Translations under genes and position numbers: made by a program | Shown here: positions 1 to 11,163 of the stretch, piece by piece | Numbering within the stretch: position 1 is the first letter of the stretch | How the letters are laid out: the number at the start of each line of letters is the position of its first letter | The notes under the pieces: generated by a model | What the model was told of the DNA's origin: nothing | Database searches by the model: none | The model's input: the letters and a program-made list of their open reading frames with translations, nothing else | From: Dryas octopetala | Taxonomy: Eukaryota > Streptophyta > Magnoliopsida > Rosales > Rosaceae | NCBI GenBank assembly: GCA_963921425.1 | Contig: OY992840.1 | Coordinates: 4,280,501-4,344,500, forward strand | Reading direction: 5' to 3' | Length of the DNA: 64,000 bases

Positions 1-792
1 TTTTTCCTGCTCCGATGAACCTGAGGGAAACAGGGCAAAGAAACGGATATTTTGTGAGAGGAAATGGGTGAAACTGACAGGTCAAATGGGTTGCGCAAAT
101 CGGGTCAACACACGGGTCAAACGGCTCGCCCGGCATTGACTGGGTAGCTCCAAAGGATGAACGGCCGAGATCGAAGCTCCTTTAATGAGGCGGAATGGCT
201 CAGATTAAAACATGCGAAGCTCCTTTAATGAGGCAGAGATCAGGTGTGGCATGCTTCATTGCGAGCTTGTGAGCTCGCTTTCTTAGCGCCTCCGTGGCGC
301 TGCGTCAGTTGGTCTGGAGAATGGCAGCGTGCCAAGTGTGCGTTGTCAGTCCCAGTCAGCACCCTTTTTCTTTTTATTTTCTTTTCTTATTTTTCCTATT
401 TCTCCAAATTCGAAAATTCACAAAAAATAGCTTGGGACTCTAAATAATTCTCTGCAAATTTGTACAGACTTCTCTTGATGAGTGCTAATTTTATATAGCC
501 TCAAAATAGTTAAATCAATTTCAAAAAAATTATGAAAAATTATCCTCTTACAATTTAATTCCAAAAAATGAAAATAAACAAAATAATCACCAAACTAAAT
601 AATCACCAAACTCTTGAATTTCTTTTTCCAAAATTCACTTCTACAGAACTTAACTTTATAACCACAATAAAAGGTATAAGTTAGTTAAAATAAAGTTAAG
701 GAAAACTCTAATTCTTTTAAACAAACCTTAAGAACAAGGTTGTAAAGCTTAAGTAACAAAATTACTATAAGCAGAAAATTCAGGTTATTACA
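1..792 (-). mobile_element. Partial Ty3/Gypsy-type LTR, cut by the window edge
   Basis: Read on the minus strand, this begins TGTAATAACC at 792, a common start for plant Gypsy LTRs, and runs off the left edge. Its middle matches the LTR at 34.2-37.3 kb in order and wording: a run like AGAGAATTATTT, then AGCTATTTTTGGTG-type sequence, an A-rich tract with ATAGGAAAAA, paired GAGCTC-rich words, and several copies of GACCCG/CGGGTC. No coding domain is visible. The family placement is inferred from that shared structure. The other end and the target duplication are outside the window. Confidence 0.6.
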
Positions 793-2600
793 CTGATGCC
801 CTTTTTGGGGGGAAAATGAAACCCTTGCTCCAGCTTGGGTTTTGTTTTCCCTCTTTTGAGAAAATATTTATTGCTTTCTTTTTGGACAAAACTAACATTG
901 CTATTATTTCAAATTTCATCTGTTATTTTTTCACATATGTTCATTCTTTAGATAAATAATAGGTAAGAGTATAATTAGAAAACTGACACTTTTCATTTCC
1001 AATTCATGTACAAACCAAACATGGGAATGAAAATAAAAAGGCAATTTCTGGTTTATTTTACCAAGATTAACAAACACATGAAAGCTGAAATTTCAAGTCA
1101 ATCACTATTGCCGCTTATGTTGACCCGTTTGTTTGAATATTTCGGGTCATGCAACCCCGTACAAAATAACAGATGGGTCGGGTTCAATAAGATATTTGTT
1201 AGGCTTTACACATGCCTAATCACTTTTTTGGGCCCACCTCATGCCTAATCTCATAACCGCTTATCGAGTCAGGCTAGTTGGTGGGACATGTGTTGTGTCT
1301 GTATGTGTCGATAGGACGTACGAATCGTATGCGCCACACATCAACTTTCATGCATGCTATCACTGGCCATGAGCGCTCTAGAGGTTGTGCCCTAAACCCT
1401 AATCACCCTTTTGGACCCACCATATGCCTAATTACATAATCTAAACCATCTATTTTTTAGGCCGCATTTAAAAGAAAATCATTTTTAAAAAAGAACCAAA
1501 TCGTAATATTTTCGCCGAAATTTCTGAAATCTTAACGAAAATATTTTGGTATAGTGATAAAATCTCCCCCTCTCCAAAAAGCAAAATTTTCCTCCTTGCC
1601 TCCAATCATTCAACAATATAAAAAATTATGGACAACACTATACATATTTAGTCATTGGACTACAACCATAAATGAGATTCTTTTGAGATTTAAAAAGTTA
1701 TCGTAAATAAACTTCAACATTGTAAATGACTTTTATGTCAAGATCATCTTACTTTCTTTTCTCTACTTATGCAAGATCATTAAAAAAGTCTTTTAAGTTA
1801 CATGGGAAGAAATCGAACTTTCAACTTATCATAATCCTAACTCATTTCTCAATCATCCCTCACCAAAACGGCTTCAACAATTTGTTTATCATTTGAAATT
1901 GTCCCATAGAGGCTTGTATCGTTAGCTAATTAATTTTAAAAAGAGTAGTGCCAGTACCACCATTCAAGCCTATTTCCCCACCCACGGTCCCACCATCTAC
2001 ATCCACCCCCTATTAGATTTTAAAATATTAATTTACTTGTCTCACCCCTTATTATTCTCAAACAACCATTAATTCCTTTTTATTTTTTCCATCACCTAAT
2101 GCTAACTATAGTACTCTATCTCCCTCCTGTTTTTTCCTCTAATGTGTACTGCCCCACCATCATAAGCATGTAAGTTGAATTAACATGTAAAGGATATAAC
2201 ACGATTGCAAAAAAATAAAATCTTGATCATGTTTTCAAGACATGTTTTCGACATATGTGTTCGAAACAAAAACAAATTGAACAATGTCCAGAGAGTTCAT
2301 TAAACTGATTAGTCTTCTATATATTGTGGATTACCATGGTCGTCTTACCGTCCATTGTAATCATTCATCGATCTATGCCATGATGACATTATGAAGCTTT
2401 TAGAAAGGACAACTGTATTTTCCGGAACTTTTTTTGTGTTTTGTTTTGTTGTTTTAGTCTCTTGCCCGTTATTGCACTAGAAAATTACTTGTTTATCAAA
2501 AATCATGAACTCACTCTGACCAATAATTATGAAAGACAATTAGAATAAAAATCATAACTCATACTTATTTATTATTATTATGCAATACGAAAAATACAAA
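793..2600. other. Intergenic, no gene seen
   Basis: AT-rich DNA with no supportable coding exon. One small feature stands out: a sequence of about 53 bases near 1210-1262 (CCTAATCAC, then TTTTGG, CCCACC and TGCCTAAT) recurs near 1398-1450. This is a short direct duplication about 190 bases apart. Nothing else was recognised. Confidence 0.5.
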
Positions 2601-2602
2601 GA

Positions 2603-3520
2603 TCAACAAAAGCAATGGCATTCAGAACCAGAGCTTAAGTTCTTGCAAAATCCTCCTTTTGTACATGCGCTTAGGCAAAAGTCCTTGCATCGTTTGTCAT
2701 CCTTACCAGGCGTACAATTTCCGAATTTTGGATTATTATTACAACACTTAACATAAATTTTTTGAGCAACGGGTCCGAAGAAGTTGATGCCACCTGGACT
2801 TTGTAGATCGAGCGCCTCTGGTGTCATTGGCGCCCGCGGGGTCGCGATTGCTATCTTGCAAACTGAAATTGCAAAAAAAAAAAAAATTATGAATTAGTGT
2901 TAGTTTTTCGAAATTAATTAATGGACAATACCATGCGGTCCACTCTCATAGCATTAGATATGATTAAACTTTGTGTAAAAGAGTGTTTGTGTATTTATAT
3001 ACATGTTCTTTAATAGAAATAATTGTTTTAACATTGACTTATGGAATATAATAATCATAATTAAATTGACAAAAAAAAGCAAGTAATTAGAATGGTAGAT
3101 TGGTTTACTGTACGTGTTTAAAAAAAGTTTGGCTAAAAGCATGGATGTACATGGATTTTTTTTTTTTTTTTTTTGGGACAGTACATGAATGTTAAGCTAT
3201 AGGAAATTGCAATAATACATTTTCATTGTGGAAAATAAGAAAAGGATAATCAGTAGTAATTTGGACTAATGAAATAAACAAAAATAGATAAAAACTAGAC
3301 CTGAAAAAAGTGTATATGACTTTTTTACTACTTGAACAAGCTCTTATGGGTTGCATGCATATGGAATATGTTAGAATATAGGAAATTACAATAATAGATT
3401 CACAGATTAAGTGAAAAGTTATAGATAACGACAATATGGTCCAAGATAAATTTAAAACAAACCTACACCTAAGAAAAGCACGGACATAAGAACAAAAGAT
3501 GCAATTGTAAACTTAGTCAT
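2603..3520 (-). CDS. Defensin-like cysteine-rich secreted peptide, two exons
   Basis: This is probably a secreted antimicrobial or signalling peptide of the plant DEFL class. Exon 1 (3520 to 3469) encodes a hydrophobic signal peptide starting MTKFTIASF. Its donor is GTGTAG, and a second donor 6 bases on (GTTTGT) keeps the same phase. The 606-bp intron ends TTTCAG at 2863. Exon 2 (2862 to 2603) completes a 103-residue protein with matching phase. Signal cleavage is likely near residues 22-26. The mature part has ten cysteines at 57, 58, 67, 76, 80, 84, 90, 99, 101 and 103. The CxxxC (76-80) with a terminal CxC (99-101) fits the cysteine-stabilised alpha-beta fold. A TATA box lies 70 bases upstream of the ATG. 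A decayed paralogue sits at 4.87-5.64 kb. Ten cysteines and three alternating C-terminal cysteines are more than a classical eight-cysteine defensin has, so the exact subfamily is open. Confidence 0.78.
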
Positions 3521-3588
3521 CTTTTTTCCTGAGAATTAATTGATCGACTTCTTAACTTCTGGTGTTGAAAAGGCAGCGAAGATCTGCA

Positions 3589-3595
3589 ATATATA
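3589..3595 (-). promoter_or_regulatory. TATA box of the DEFL gene
   Basis: TATATAT on the minus strand, 69-75 bases upstream of the start codon at 3520. The same motif is kept at 5704-5710 in the decayed copy. Only about 20 bases separate it from the CACTA terminus at 3616, so any enhancer beyond that now lies past the transposon or comes from it. Confidence 0.55.
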
Positions 3596-3615
3596 GTGTC
3601 GAAGATAAGAAGTAG

Positions 3616-4278
3616 CACTACAACAAAATATCCCAGTAGATATCAGACTGATATTTAATGGGGTATAAATCTGATATATCCAGAGGCGATATCTAATGTT
3701 ACCATTTTAGATATTAGTTTTCTGACTCATATGGAAATATTTTTATATATCCTTTTTTTTCCAACCTAATGTCCTAAATACAAAATGGATATCATATTTT
3801 ATATCATTTCCGATATCTACAATATCTGAATAATCAATATTAGGTTTGAGGTAGAATATGATATAAAACCATGATATCAATATCAGGTCTAGAGTATAAT
3901 CTTATATATAATTGAGATATCAGTATCAACTCTGATATCTAAACATTGTTTATATATCAAGTCTGAGATAAAATATGATATCAAAACATCAAAACATTCT
4001 AGTTTTTAGACCAAAACTGATATCAAAACATCCTTTAGACCAGTTTTTATGTACATTATATATCAAATTTTTTTTTTTCACCTAAAAAGGATATCAATAC
4101 ATAAATTTAAGGCAGTAAATTGAAATGGCCAAAAATTTGTGCAGCCATAAAATCTTTCATTCCCATTTCATACATATTCCAATAATCGATCACCAATAAC
4201 AATATTCAAAGCTATCCCAAAAGTTTTAAACAGTACAAATATCCAACAATTAAGATAACCATTTTTTGTTTTGTAGTG
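3616..4278. mobile_element. Small non-autonomous CACTA-type element
   Basis: Starts CACTACAACAAAA and ends TTTTGTTTTGTAGTG, so the ends form the CACTA signature as an imperfect inverted repeat. The interior is dense with short words built on GATATC / ATATCAG in both orientations. CACTA subterminal regions typically carry such arrays as transposase binding sites. There is no coding capacity. The flanking triplets (TAG on the left, GTC on the right) do not match, so either a 3-bp duplication has decayed or the right end is misjudged. Confidence 0.65.
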
Positions 4279-4865
4279 GTCCAAACATAACCACTAGCCT
4301 AATATCTAAGGCAATATTGCCTAATCCTGCTTGTTAAGACCTTTACAAAACCAAAACAAGTTGTGATGTACCAAAAGCATTTAGTAATATTCCAAAAGTT
4401 GCCCACATGTACAAAATGATTCGCATGACAGCGGGCTAAATCTGCAAATTAGCACTATGTTTTAGCTAGTTGTAACTTCTGCCATCCTTTACAAAATATT
4501 GGCATGTATTCTAAAAGCTGCAAATCTTCTATCATCTGCCATCCTTTTCAAATTATAAGCATGCATGGCAGCAAATTCTATCCACAAAAAAGGCAAAACG
4601 TACACCTACGTACGAACTTGTCAGTCTAAAGATAATTGACGTTCACAAACTCTCCCCATTCCACCCGCACCTCATCTATTTGTTCTTGTGTGTATCAACC
4701 TTGCTTGGTCTTCGGATTGGTCCACTGAAAACATCAAAGGAATATATATAATGACTACATGCCTTAGTCATCTCAATTTTCAACTCAACATGCATAAATT
4801 GGGAATAAAGCTCCCTTTTTACTCAAGTTGCATTTTGGACCAAGCTAACATGATGCATTTTCAAC
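4279..4865. other. Intergenic, no gene seen
   Basis: No supportable exon or repeat unit was found between the CACTA right end and the second DEFL copy. It may include DNA that belonged to a longer CACTA element. Confidence 0.4.
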
Positions 4866-5639
4866 ACTTAGCATCAATTTCTTGAGCAACAGGTCCGAAG
4901 AAGTTGATGCCACCTGGACTTTGTAGATCGAGCGCCTATAGTGTCATTGGCGCCCGCGGGGTCGCGATTTCTATCTTGCAAACTGGAATTGCAAAAAAAA
5001 AAAAAATTATGAATTAGTGTTAGTTTTTCGAAATTAATTAATGGACAATACCATGCGATCACTCTCATAGCATTAGATATGATTAAACTTTGTGTAAAAG
5101 AGTGTTTGCGTATTTGTATACATGTTCTTTAATAGAAATAACTGTTTTCACATTGACTGATGGAATATAATAATCATAATTAAATTGACAAAAGAAAGCA
5201 AGTAATTAGAATATATGGTAGATTGGTTTACTGTACGTGTTTAAAAAAGTTTGGCTAAAAGCATGGATGTTTTTTTTTTTTTTTTTTTTTTTTGGGACAG
5301 TACATGAATGTTAAGCTGTAGGAAATTGCAATAATACATTTTTATTGTGGAAAATAAGAAAAGGATAATCAGTAGTAATTTGGACTAATGAAATAAACAA
5401 AAATAGATAAAAATGAGACCCGAAAAAAATGTATATGACTTTTTTACTACTTGAACAAGCTCTTATGGGTTGCATGCATATGGAATATATTAGAATAGAG
5501 GAAATTACAATAATAGATTCACGGATTAAGTGAATAGTTATGGATAACGACAATATGGTCCAAGATCAAATTACAACAAACCTGCACCCAAGAAAAACAC
5601 AGATATAAGAACAAAAGATGCAATTGTAAACTTAGTCAT
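4866..5639 (-). pseudogene. Decayed tandem copy of the DEFL gene
   Basis: This is a close copy of 2754-3520. Exon 1 (5639 to 5588) again encodes an MTKFTIASF signal peptide, with Leu/Phe changes near its end and a GTGCAG donor. The intron is colinear, including an expanded T-run near 5271-5293. Exon 2 keeps the leader segment but has a TAG stop soon after its internal ATG, at the position of a Glu/Pro codon pair in the intact copy. Homology stops near 4866, so the whole cysteine-rich domain is missing. It cannot make a DEFL peptide. Confidence 0.8.
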
Positions 5640-5727
5640 CTTTTTTCCTGAGAATTAATCGACTTCTTAACTTCTAGTGTTGAAAAGGCAGCGAAGATCT
5701 GCAATATATAGTGTCAAAGACAAGAAG

Positions 5728-5916
5728 TGTTGGTGAAAGTCAACAATGTAGTACGTTATTAAGGAATATTTGAGTGTAATTATTTCCTTTATTATTTCCT
5801 TTTTTCATTTCCTGTAATTAAGCTTTTCATGTAATTAAGCTATAGGACTATGTACATATACCACGTTTGTGGTCTTAATACAAGATCACAGTATCAAAAC
5901 TTAAAACTTTATGCTT
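5728..5916 (+). repeat. 5' LTR of the first Copia element
   Basis: Begins TGTTGGTGAAAGTCAACA and runs to the primer binding site. The first ~110 bases recur at 13108-13219. It lies directly upstream of the decayed DEFL copy, starting 89 bases before that copy's ATG. Confidence 0.85.
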
Positions 5917-5917
5917 A

Positions 5918-5930
5918 TGGTATCAAAGCC
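5918..5930 (+). other. Primer binding site, initiator tRNA-Met type
   Basis: TGGTATCAAAGCC differs by one base from the usual plant Copia site complementary to the 3' end of initiator methionine tRNA. Its position just inside the 5' LTR fixes the LTR boundary. Confidence 0.8.
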
Positions 5931-6445
5931 AACCCTGATCACCTCTCCTTTCTCATAGGTTTTAGGTTAGGTCGTGGTTGTTTTGGAATGTTTTTTTGGT
6001 TTGTATTCTTGAATCATTGTCTTCCTTCATCCTTGATTAGTTCTATTGGACTAAGGTGATTGTATTGATCTTATATTTGCCCATTAAAAGAACGTGTGAT
6101 CAAGACAAAGACAAGTTATCTTCCGCTGCACCGATCGCTTGGTTTTTTCCTTCGATCACTCGGTCGCTCACTGCTCTTCTCGATCGCCCACCAGGCTACA
6201 CTGATCACTCGCCAGTCTGAACCTATCGCTCGCTGCCCGCTGTTCGCCCGTTGTTCTTCTTGATCGTCCGCCGCCCGCTGTGTGCAACATCTTAATTAGT
6301 GCAACACAGTTGTTCCGTTCAACAATCATCATGTCTGAAACACCTCCACCTGGATCCAGTAATGCAAATTCAAAATCTACAGATGTGATTGACCCGAAGC
6401 CACCACCTTCTCTCCTTGTGTTGAGTTCCCAAGATATATATATCG

Positions 6446-6805
6446 TGTAATGACCCGACCCAAGTTTCGTTCTTTTATATAAGACCAAGTTAAATTTCAT
6501 TCGGTGGTGATCCAGTTGGAAAGTTTAATTTGAAAGAGACTTATACATTCTAATAAGAAATTGGGTAATCAAACGGGAAATTAAGGAAAGATAAAACTTT
6601 TAGAAAAATTTCAATAGACGGGGGTAATGAAAGTAGTAGTTCATAACGTATTTCCGAAGACAGAATTTAAATTGGGGCCACGGTTTGAAAGAGTGGGGAG
6701 TAACATTTTAGGGCCAATTTTGTCCTTTCACAAGAAAGTTCTAGAATTTTTTTTTTAGTATTAAAACCGGATTTCTCTAAAAAACCCCACCATTTACTCA
6801 ACACA

Positions 6806-6856
<51 letters not shown>

Positions 6857-9094
6857 ATCCACTCCTCCTCTGTGCCACCAGCAACCAGTGACAAGCCAGC
6901 CAGTTCCAGCCGACGTTGAGCAGCTGACAACCTTCCCTAGCCGCCGGCGCCACCAGCCCAGCCACCCCCAGCCCCGGCTGCAGCGAACAGCCCAGAAACG
7001 AGCGAAAAGGCAGCCGACAACCCTTTCAAAATCCGACCAGTTTTCTACCCCATTTTCCATGAAATTTTTGGGGGTTTTTCCTCTCTAGGTAATGGCCTCC
7101 CTTTCTCTTTAAATTGCTGTTTAAAAACTTGAGAAATTAGAGTTTGATTTTTGAGCATTCGAGACCATTTCGGGTTTCCTAAGAAATTCAAAGTTGGAGG
7201 AGTGTTCCTGATGGGTTTGAGATGATTTTCACTCTAAGAACTTTAAATTTAGGATTAGGATCATAAACTTTGAGAAATTTCAAGGAAATATAGAAAAAAA
7301 TATATATTGAAAAATTGGGTTGGAGGTGTTATGCCCAAATCGGGTTAATGGAGAAATTGGCAATAGGAGGTGTTTCTAAATGCTTTGTTGGACAATTTTA
7401 AACCCTTAAGATTCTTGGTTTATGTTATAAGTGAATTAAGTAAGGAAAAATTAAAAAATTTGAGGAAATGGGAATGGAGAAAAATTTGTTTAACTTAATT
7501 GGTAGGATTAGATTTGGGCTATAGAAGTATATAGAGGGATATTCTAGTTGTTCCAAGTTGTTGAAGGCGTCGTATGATGGGTGAATTGAAACGAGACCAA
7601 AGAAATCAAGAGAAGAACACTTAGGTTCACTCCCACACTTTAATTTCCGTTCTGTACCAAGTCTAATTTATGTTTTGTATTCTTGGTTGTTCTAGGCGAC
7701 GCTCCCAAGATCGGAGGTGACCCATCCGGAGACCGACACTAGGCTCCAATATTGTGAGTGGATTTTCTTTTGCTTGCAAAATTTATGGGATTTATTCGGT
7801 AAAATAATCTCGAAAACTTATCGATTTGGAAAATAAAGGATTATATTTGAATTATTATGAGTACTTATGTTATATTAAAAAGTTTTGTTATAAATGTTTT
7901 AAGTTTTAGAGCTTAAGGGTTATCAAATGTTTAAACAAATTATTTAAATTTCGTCTAAGTACCAACTTATTATTAAGCTAAGTAGGTCTTTGGGACCCAT
8001 CACGGCACACACATAGGCTTTGGACCATGTGCCGGGATGTCTCGCCCTTTGGGGGTAGTCTACGTGCACGTACGACACTTTGGCTTGTTGTATGACGGCG
8101 AATCGTCGGTACAAGGGCCACCGTAAGTCCACTTGTATGACGGCGTTGCGACGATGCGGGTGGAAGGTTATGTAGACGGTCCACTTGGTGCGATGGTTTT
8201 GTAACAGTACCAATGTGGAGCCCGTCGATTGGGTGCTTATATGGCCAACGTTTTTACTAAAAACTTTATTAGATAAAAAAAATATATATTTTTAGTTATT
8301 TTCTATCAGTTCAAGACTCAAAAAAGAGGTTTTTAGCTAGAAATTTTATAAGATATAGCATTTCTATTACTTCCCATTATTTTCTATGTTCAAAAGGAAT
8401 TTCAAGTTGAAGTTGTTATATAGAACCTTTCTATTGGAATTATGTTAATGATGTAAGGTTTTTGTGTTAAGTTGTGAAAGAGTTCATTATAAAGAATATT
8501 TGATATATTTCTTTCTTTTGATCATTTGGGAAGAGTTTCAAAACGTATTTTAAAATAGGGCAATTCTATTGTGTTTGAGAAATCGAGAATTGTAATAAAT
8601 GTTCTATTTTATTAACTTTGTTTATCTTTTGACTTGTTCATCCACTCACTGAGTCTTTCTCACCGTGAGTCATCTTTTTGTGTTTTAATGGTTCCCTCAG
8701 ATGGAAGCGGTAGCCAGTCATAATTATCGCGTCGAGGTGGGTTTATCTTCTCATTGTATAGTGTAGGATTTCCTTTAAACCTTAACTTGTAGTTTGGTTT
8801 TAATGTTTGGTTGTAATCTTATAAATTTTGTAAACTTTATGTTGGGTCGGAGACCCAATTTGGTTGTGGTAGGGAAGTTGGAAACTTAGAAGTGTGTTTT
8901 GACAGGTTTATGAAATTGGATAAGTGCTATTTTTAGGGGAGATGTTGCCGAAATTTATATAGATTACTTCCTAAGTTATAATAGGATCTCTAAAAATAAG
9001 TTAAAGTAAGAAAGCGGGCCCTATATCCGAGGGATGTGGGACCCCACAGGACTGCCTCAGAATTTAATTGAAAGCTCCGAGGTCGGTCTTGTCA
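6446..9094. mobile_element. Solo LTR nested in Copia gag, target duplication TATCG
   Basis: Begins TGTAATGACC and ends GGTCTTGTCA, which are near inverted repeats of each other. It is flanked by perfect 5-bp direct repeats TATCG at 6441-6445 and 9095-9099. There is no internal second LTR, primer site or coding domain in 2649 bp, so a solo LTR left by recombination is the simplest reading. It contains a CT microsatellite (6812-6855) and a C-rich leader near 6860-6980. The large LTR and start/end words suggest Ty3/Gypsy (chromovirus-like), by inference only. Confidence 0.85.
6812..6855. repeat. (CT)n microsatellite
   Basis: About 22 uninterrupted CT dinucleotides after a C-run, inside the solo LTR. 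Open frames across it (Arg/Glu repeats) are artefacts of the repeat. Confidence 0.95.
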
Positions 9095-9950
9095 TATCGT
9101 CATTAATTTCTCTTGAGAAACTTGATGGCTCTAAGTATATTGACTGGGCTCTCATTGTACAGAACAAAATTAGAGGTCGGAAATGCTGAGGTTTTATCAC
9201 AGGGACAAGAGCAGCTCTAGATGATGTGACTTCAGAGGAGTTTGAGGCATGGGAGGATGAAAACTGCATGGTCAAGTCATGGCTTCTTGAAGCGATGACT
9301 AAAGAAGTCAAGTCGCTCTTTATTCAGCTACCAACAACAAAGGACATATGGGACGTAGCAAAACAAACGTACACAATAAGTCAAGATGCCTCCAAGGCAT
9401 ATCAACTTTATTGTGAGGTAATATCTATTCGTCAGAATGGTGGTTCTATTATTTCATACTTTGGCAAGCTACAAAAACTTTGGCAGGACATTAATGCAAT
9501 TGAGCCTTGTATTATGGATTATGCTAGTGATGTTGAGAAGTACACCACTATGGTTAACTCTCAGAGATTGTACATGTTTGCATCTGGTTTTGATTCTCAT
9601 CTAGATAGAGTTCGAGGCCAAAATTGCAGGTGGCATATGCAATTGTGTGCTCTGAGGTAAATCGTCAAGAGGACATGTTAGGAAGTGCCGTAGGGACTGA
9701 AGGGGCAACAACCATGGCAACCTGCAAGCTCTCCCACAAAGATGCTAGGAAAATTGATTGAAAGTGTATCCACTGTAGAGGTACGACTCATGTGGTAGAA
9801 AAATGTTTTAAACTTCATGATTGTCCAGAGTGGTATCCAAAGGGTGTGAAGGCCTCTCCTTCTAACCCAAACGTGGATGACACTAGTTCCAGGGTGAACT
9901 CAGTTAGCACTTCCACCTTTGTTGACTAGTCAGGTATCTCTAACTCTATT

Positions 9951-11160
9951 TTGAGTACTTCTGCTTGTACTAGTGATGATGCATGGATAATTGATACAGA
10001 TGCTATGGACCATATGACCTTTGATCGTTATGTTTTTAGCCATCTCTCATCGGTTTGTCCTAAACCATTTATTGTCAATGCCAATGGTGTGTCATCCCTT
10101 GTTGTAGGAGGTGGCACTGTGTCAGTTTCATCTAGTTTGTCTTTAAGTGATGTTCAATTTGTTCCCTCTCTTAACTGTAACCGTATTTCTGTTAGTAAAC
10201 TAACCAAAACTCATAACTGTGTGACCATATTCTTCCCTACTCATTGTGTTTTCCAGGACATCCATACCAAGGAGAAGATTGGCAGTGGTAGGAAGAGTGG
10301 TGGTTTGTACTATCTGGACAGTGGGGTTTCCTCATCGGATGGTAACAGAGTTGTGAGTATGGTTCACGGTAGTTCCATGGAGAATAACAAGATGATCTGG
10401 TTGTGGAATCGACGACTTGGTCATCCTTCATTTGGTTACCTTAGGCGATTATTTCGCTCGCTGTTTGTTGGTTTTAGTATTTTAGATTTCAGTTGTGATG
10501 TTTGTGTGTTGGCAAAAAGTCATCGTACTATATTTCATTCTAGTGATAAACGTATGGATGTTTCTTTTGCTTTGGTGCACTCAGATATTTGGGGTCCTGC
10601 CCCATCTGTTACAAATAAAGGAATAAAATGGTTTGTAACATTTATTGATGATTGCACTCGCATAAGTTATATAGGTTTATCTTTTGAAACATAAAAGTGA
10701 TGTGAGTGCTGTTTTTCAACTCTTTCACAAGATGGTACTCACCCAATTTGCATTATCTATTAAGGTTCTCCATTCTGATAATGGTGGTGAGTTTGTGAAT
10801 CCTGAGTTGACTCAGTATTTAGCTTTTGTGGGAATTATTCACTAGACTTCTTGCCCTCATTCTCCGCAACAGAATGGTATTGTTGAACGAAAAAATTGGC
10901 ATTTCCTGGAGGTCACTCGGTCTCTTCTTCTAGGCAGTCACGTGCCATTTTTTTTTTATAGGGTGATTCCTTAAGTTCCACCTTGTATTTGATAAATCGC
11001 ACCTCATCCAATGTCCTTGACTTTCGTCGACCTTTGGATGTCTTCTCAGATTTTGTCTCATTGCCCGGTGTTCTCAATTTAGAACCACGGGTCTTCGGCT
11101 GTGTTGCTTTTGTTCATTTACATTCTCATTAGCAGTCAAAGTTGGAGTCTCGGGCGTTAG
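9951..11160 (+). pseudogene. Copia protease and integrase remains
   Basis: The protease active-site region reads WIIDTDAMDHM where D-[ST]-G-A is usual, so the glycine is replaced. GAG-pre-integrase follows (RRLGHPSFGYLRRLF, then CDVCVLAK), with the HHCC zinc ligands partly visible. The integrase core starts HSDIWGPAP and FIDDCTR. The frame breaks at 10692. The rest of integrase is readable in other frames (HSDNGGEF, then SPQQNGIVERKN) with several stops to about 11160. Confidence 0.85.
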
Positions 11161-11163
11161 AAT

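Larger units (their letters stand above)
6331..9940 (+). pseudogene. Copia gag, broken and interrupted
   Basis: The reading frame begins ATGTCTGAAACACC at 6331 with a proline/serine-rich N-terminus and is cut at 6445 by the inserted LTR. It resumes after 9099 with a UBN2/retrotran_gag-type region (LEKLDGS, then WALIVQNKIRGR). A TGA follows, then 144 open codons at 9226-9660 containing YFGKLQKLWQDI-like helices. A CCHC knuckle with spacing C-x2-C-x4-H-x4-C lies near 9765-9806. At least two stops and a frame change separate the parts. Confidence 0.85.

Noticed and set aside
6667-7088. Open frames on both strands across the CT microsatellite
   Set aside because: They consist of Arg/Glu repeats and C-rich leader inside a solo LTR; no domain and no start context.
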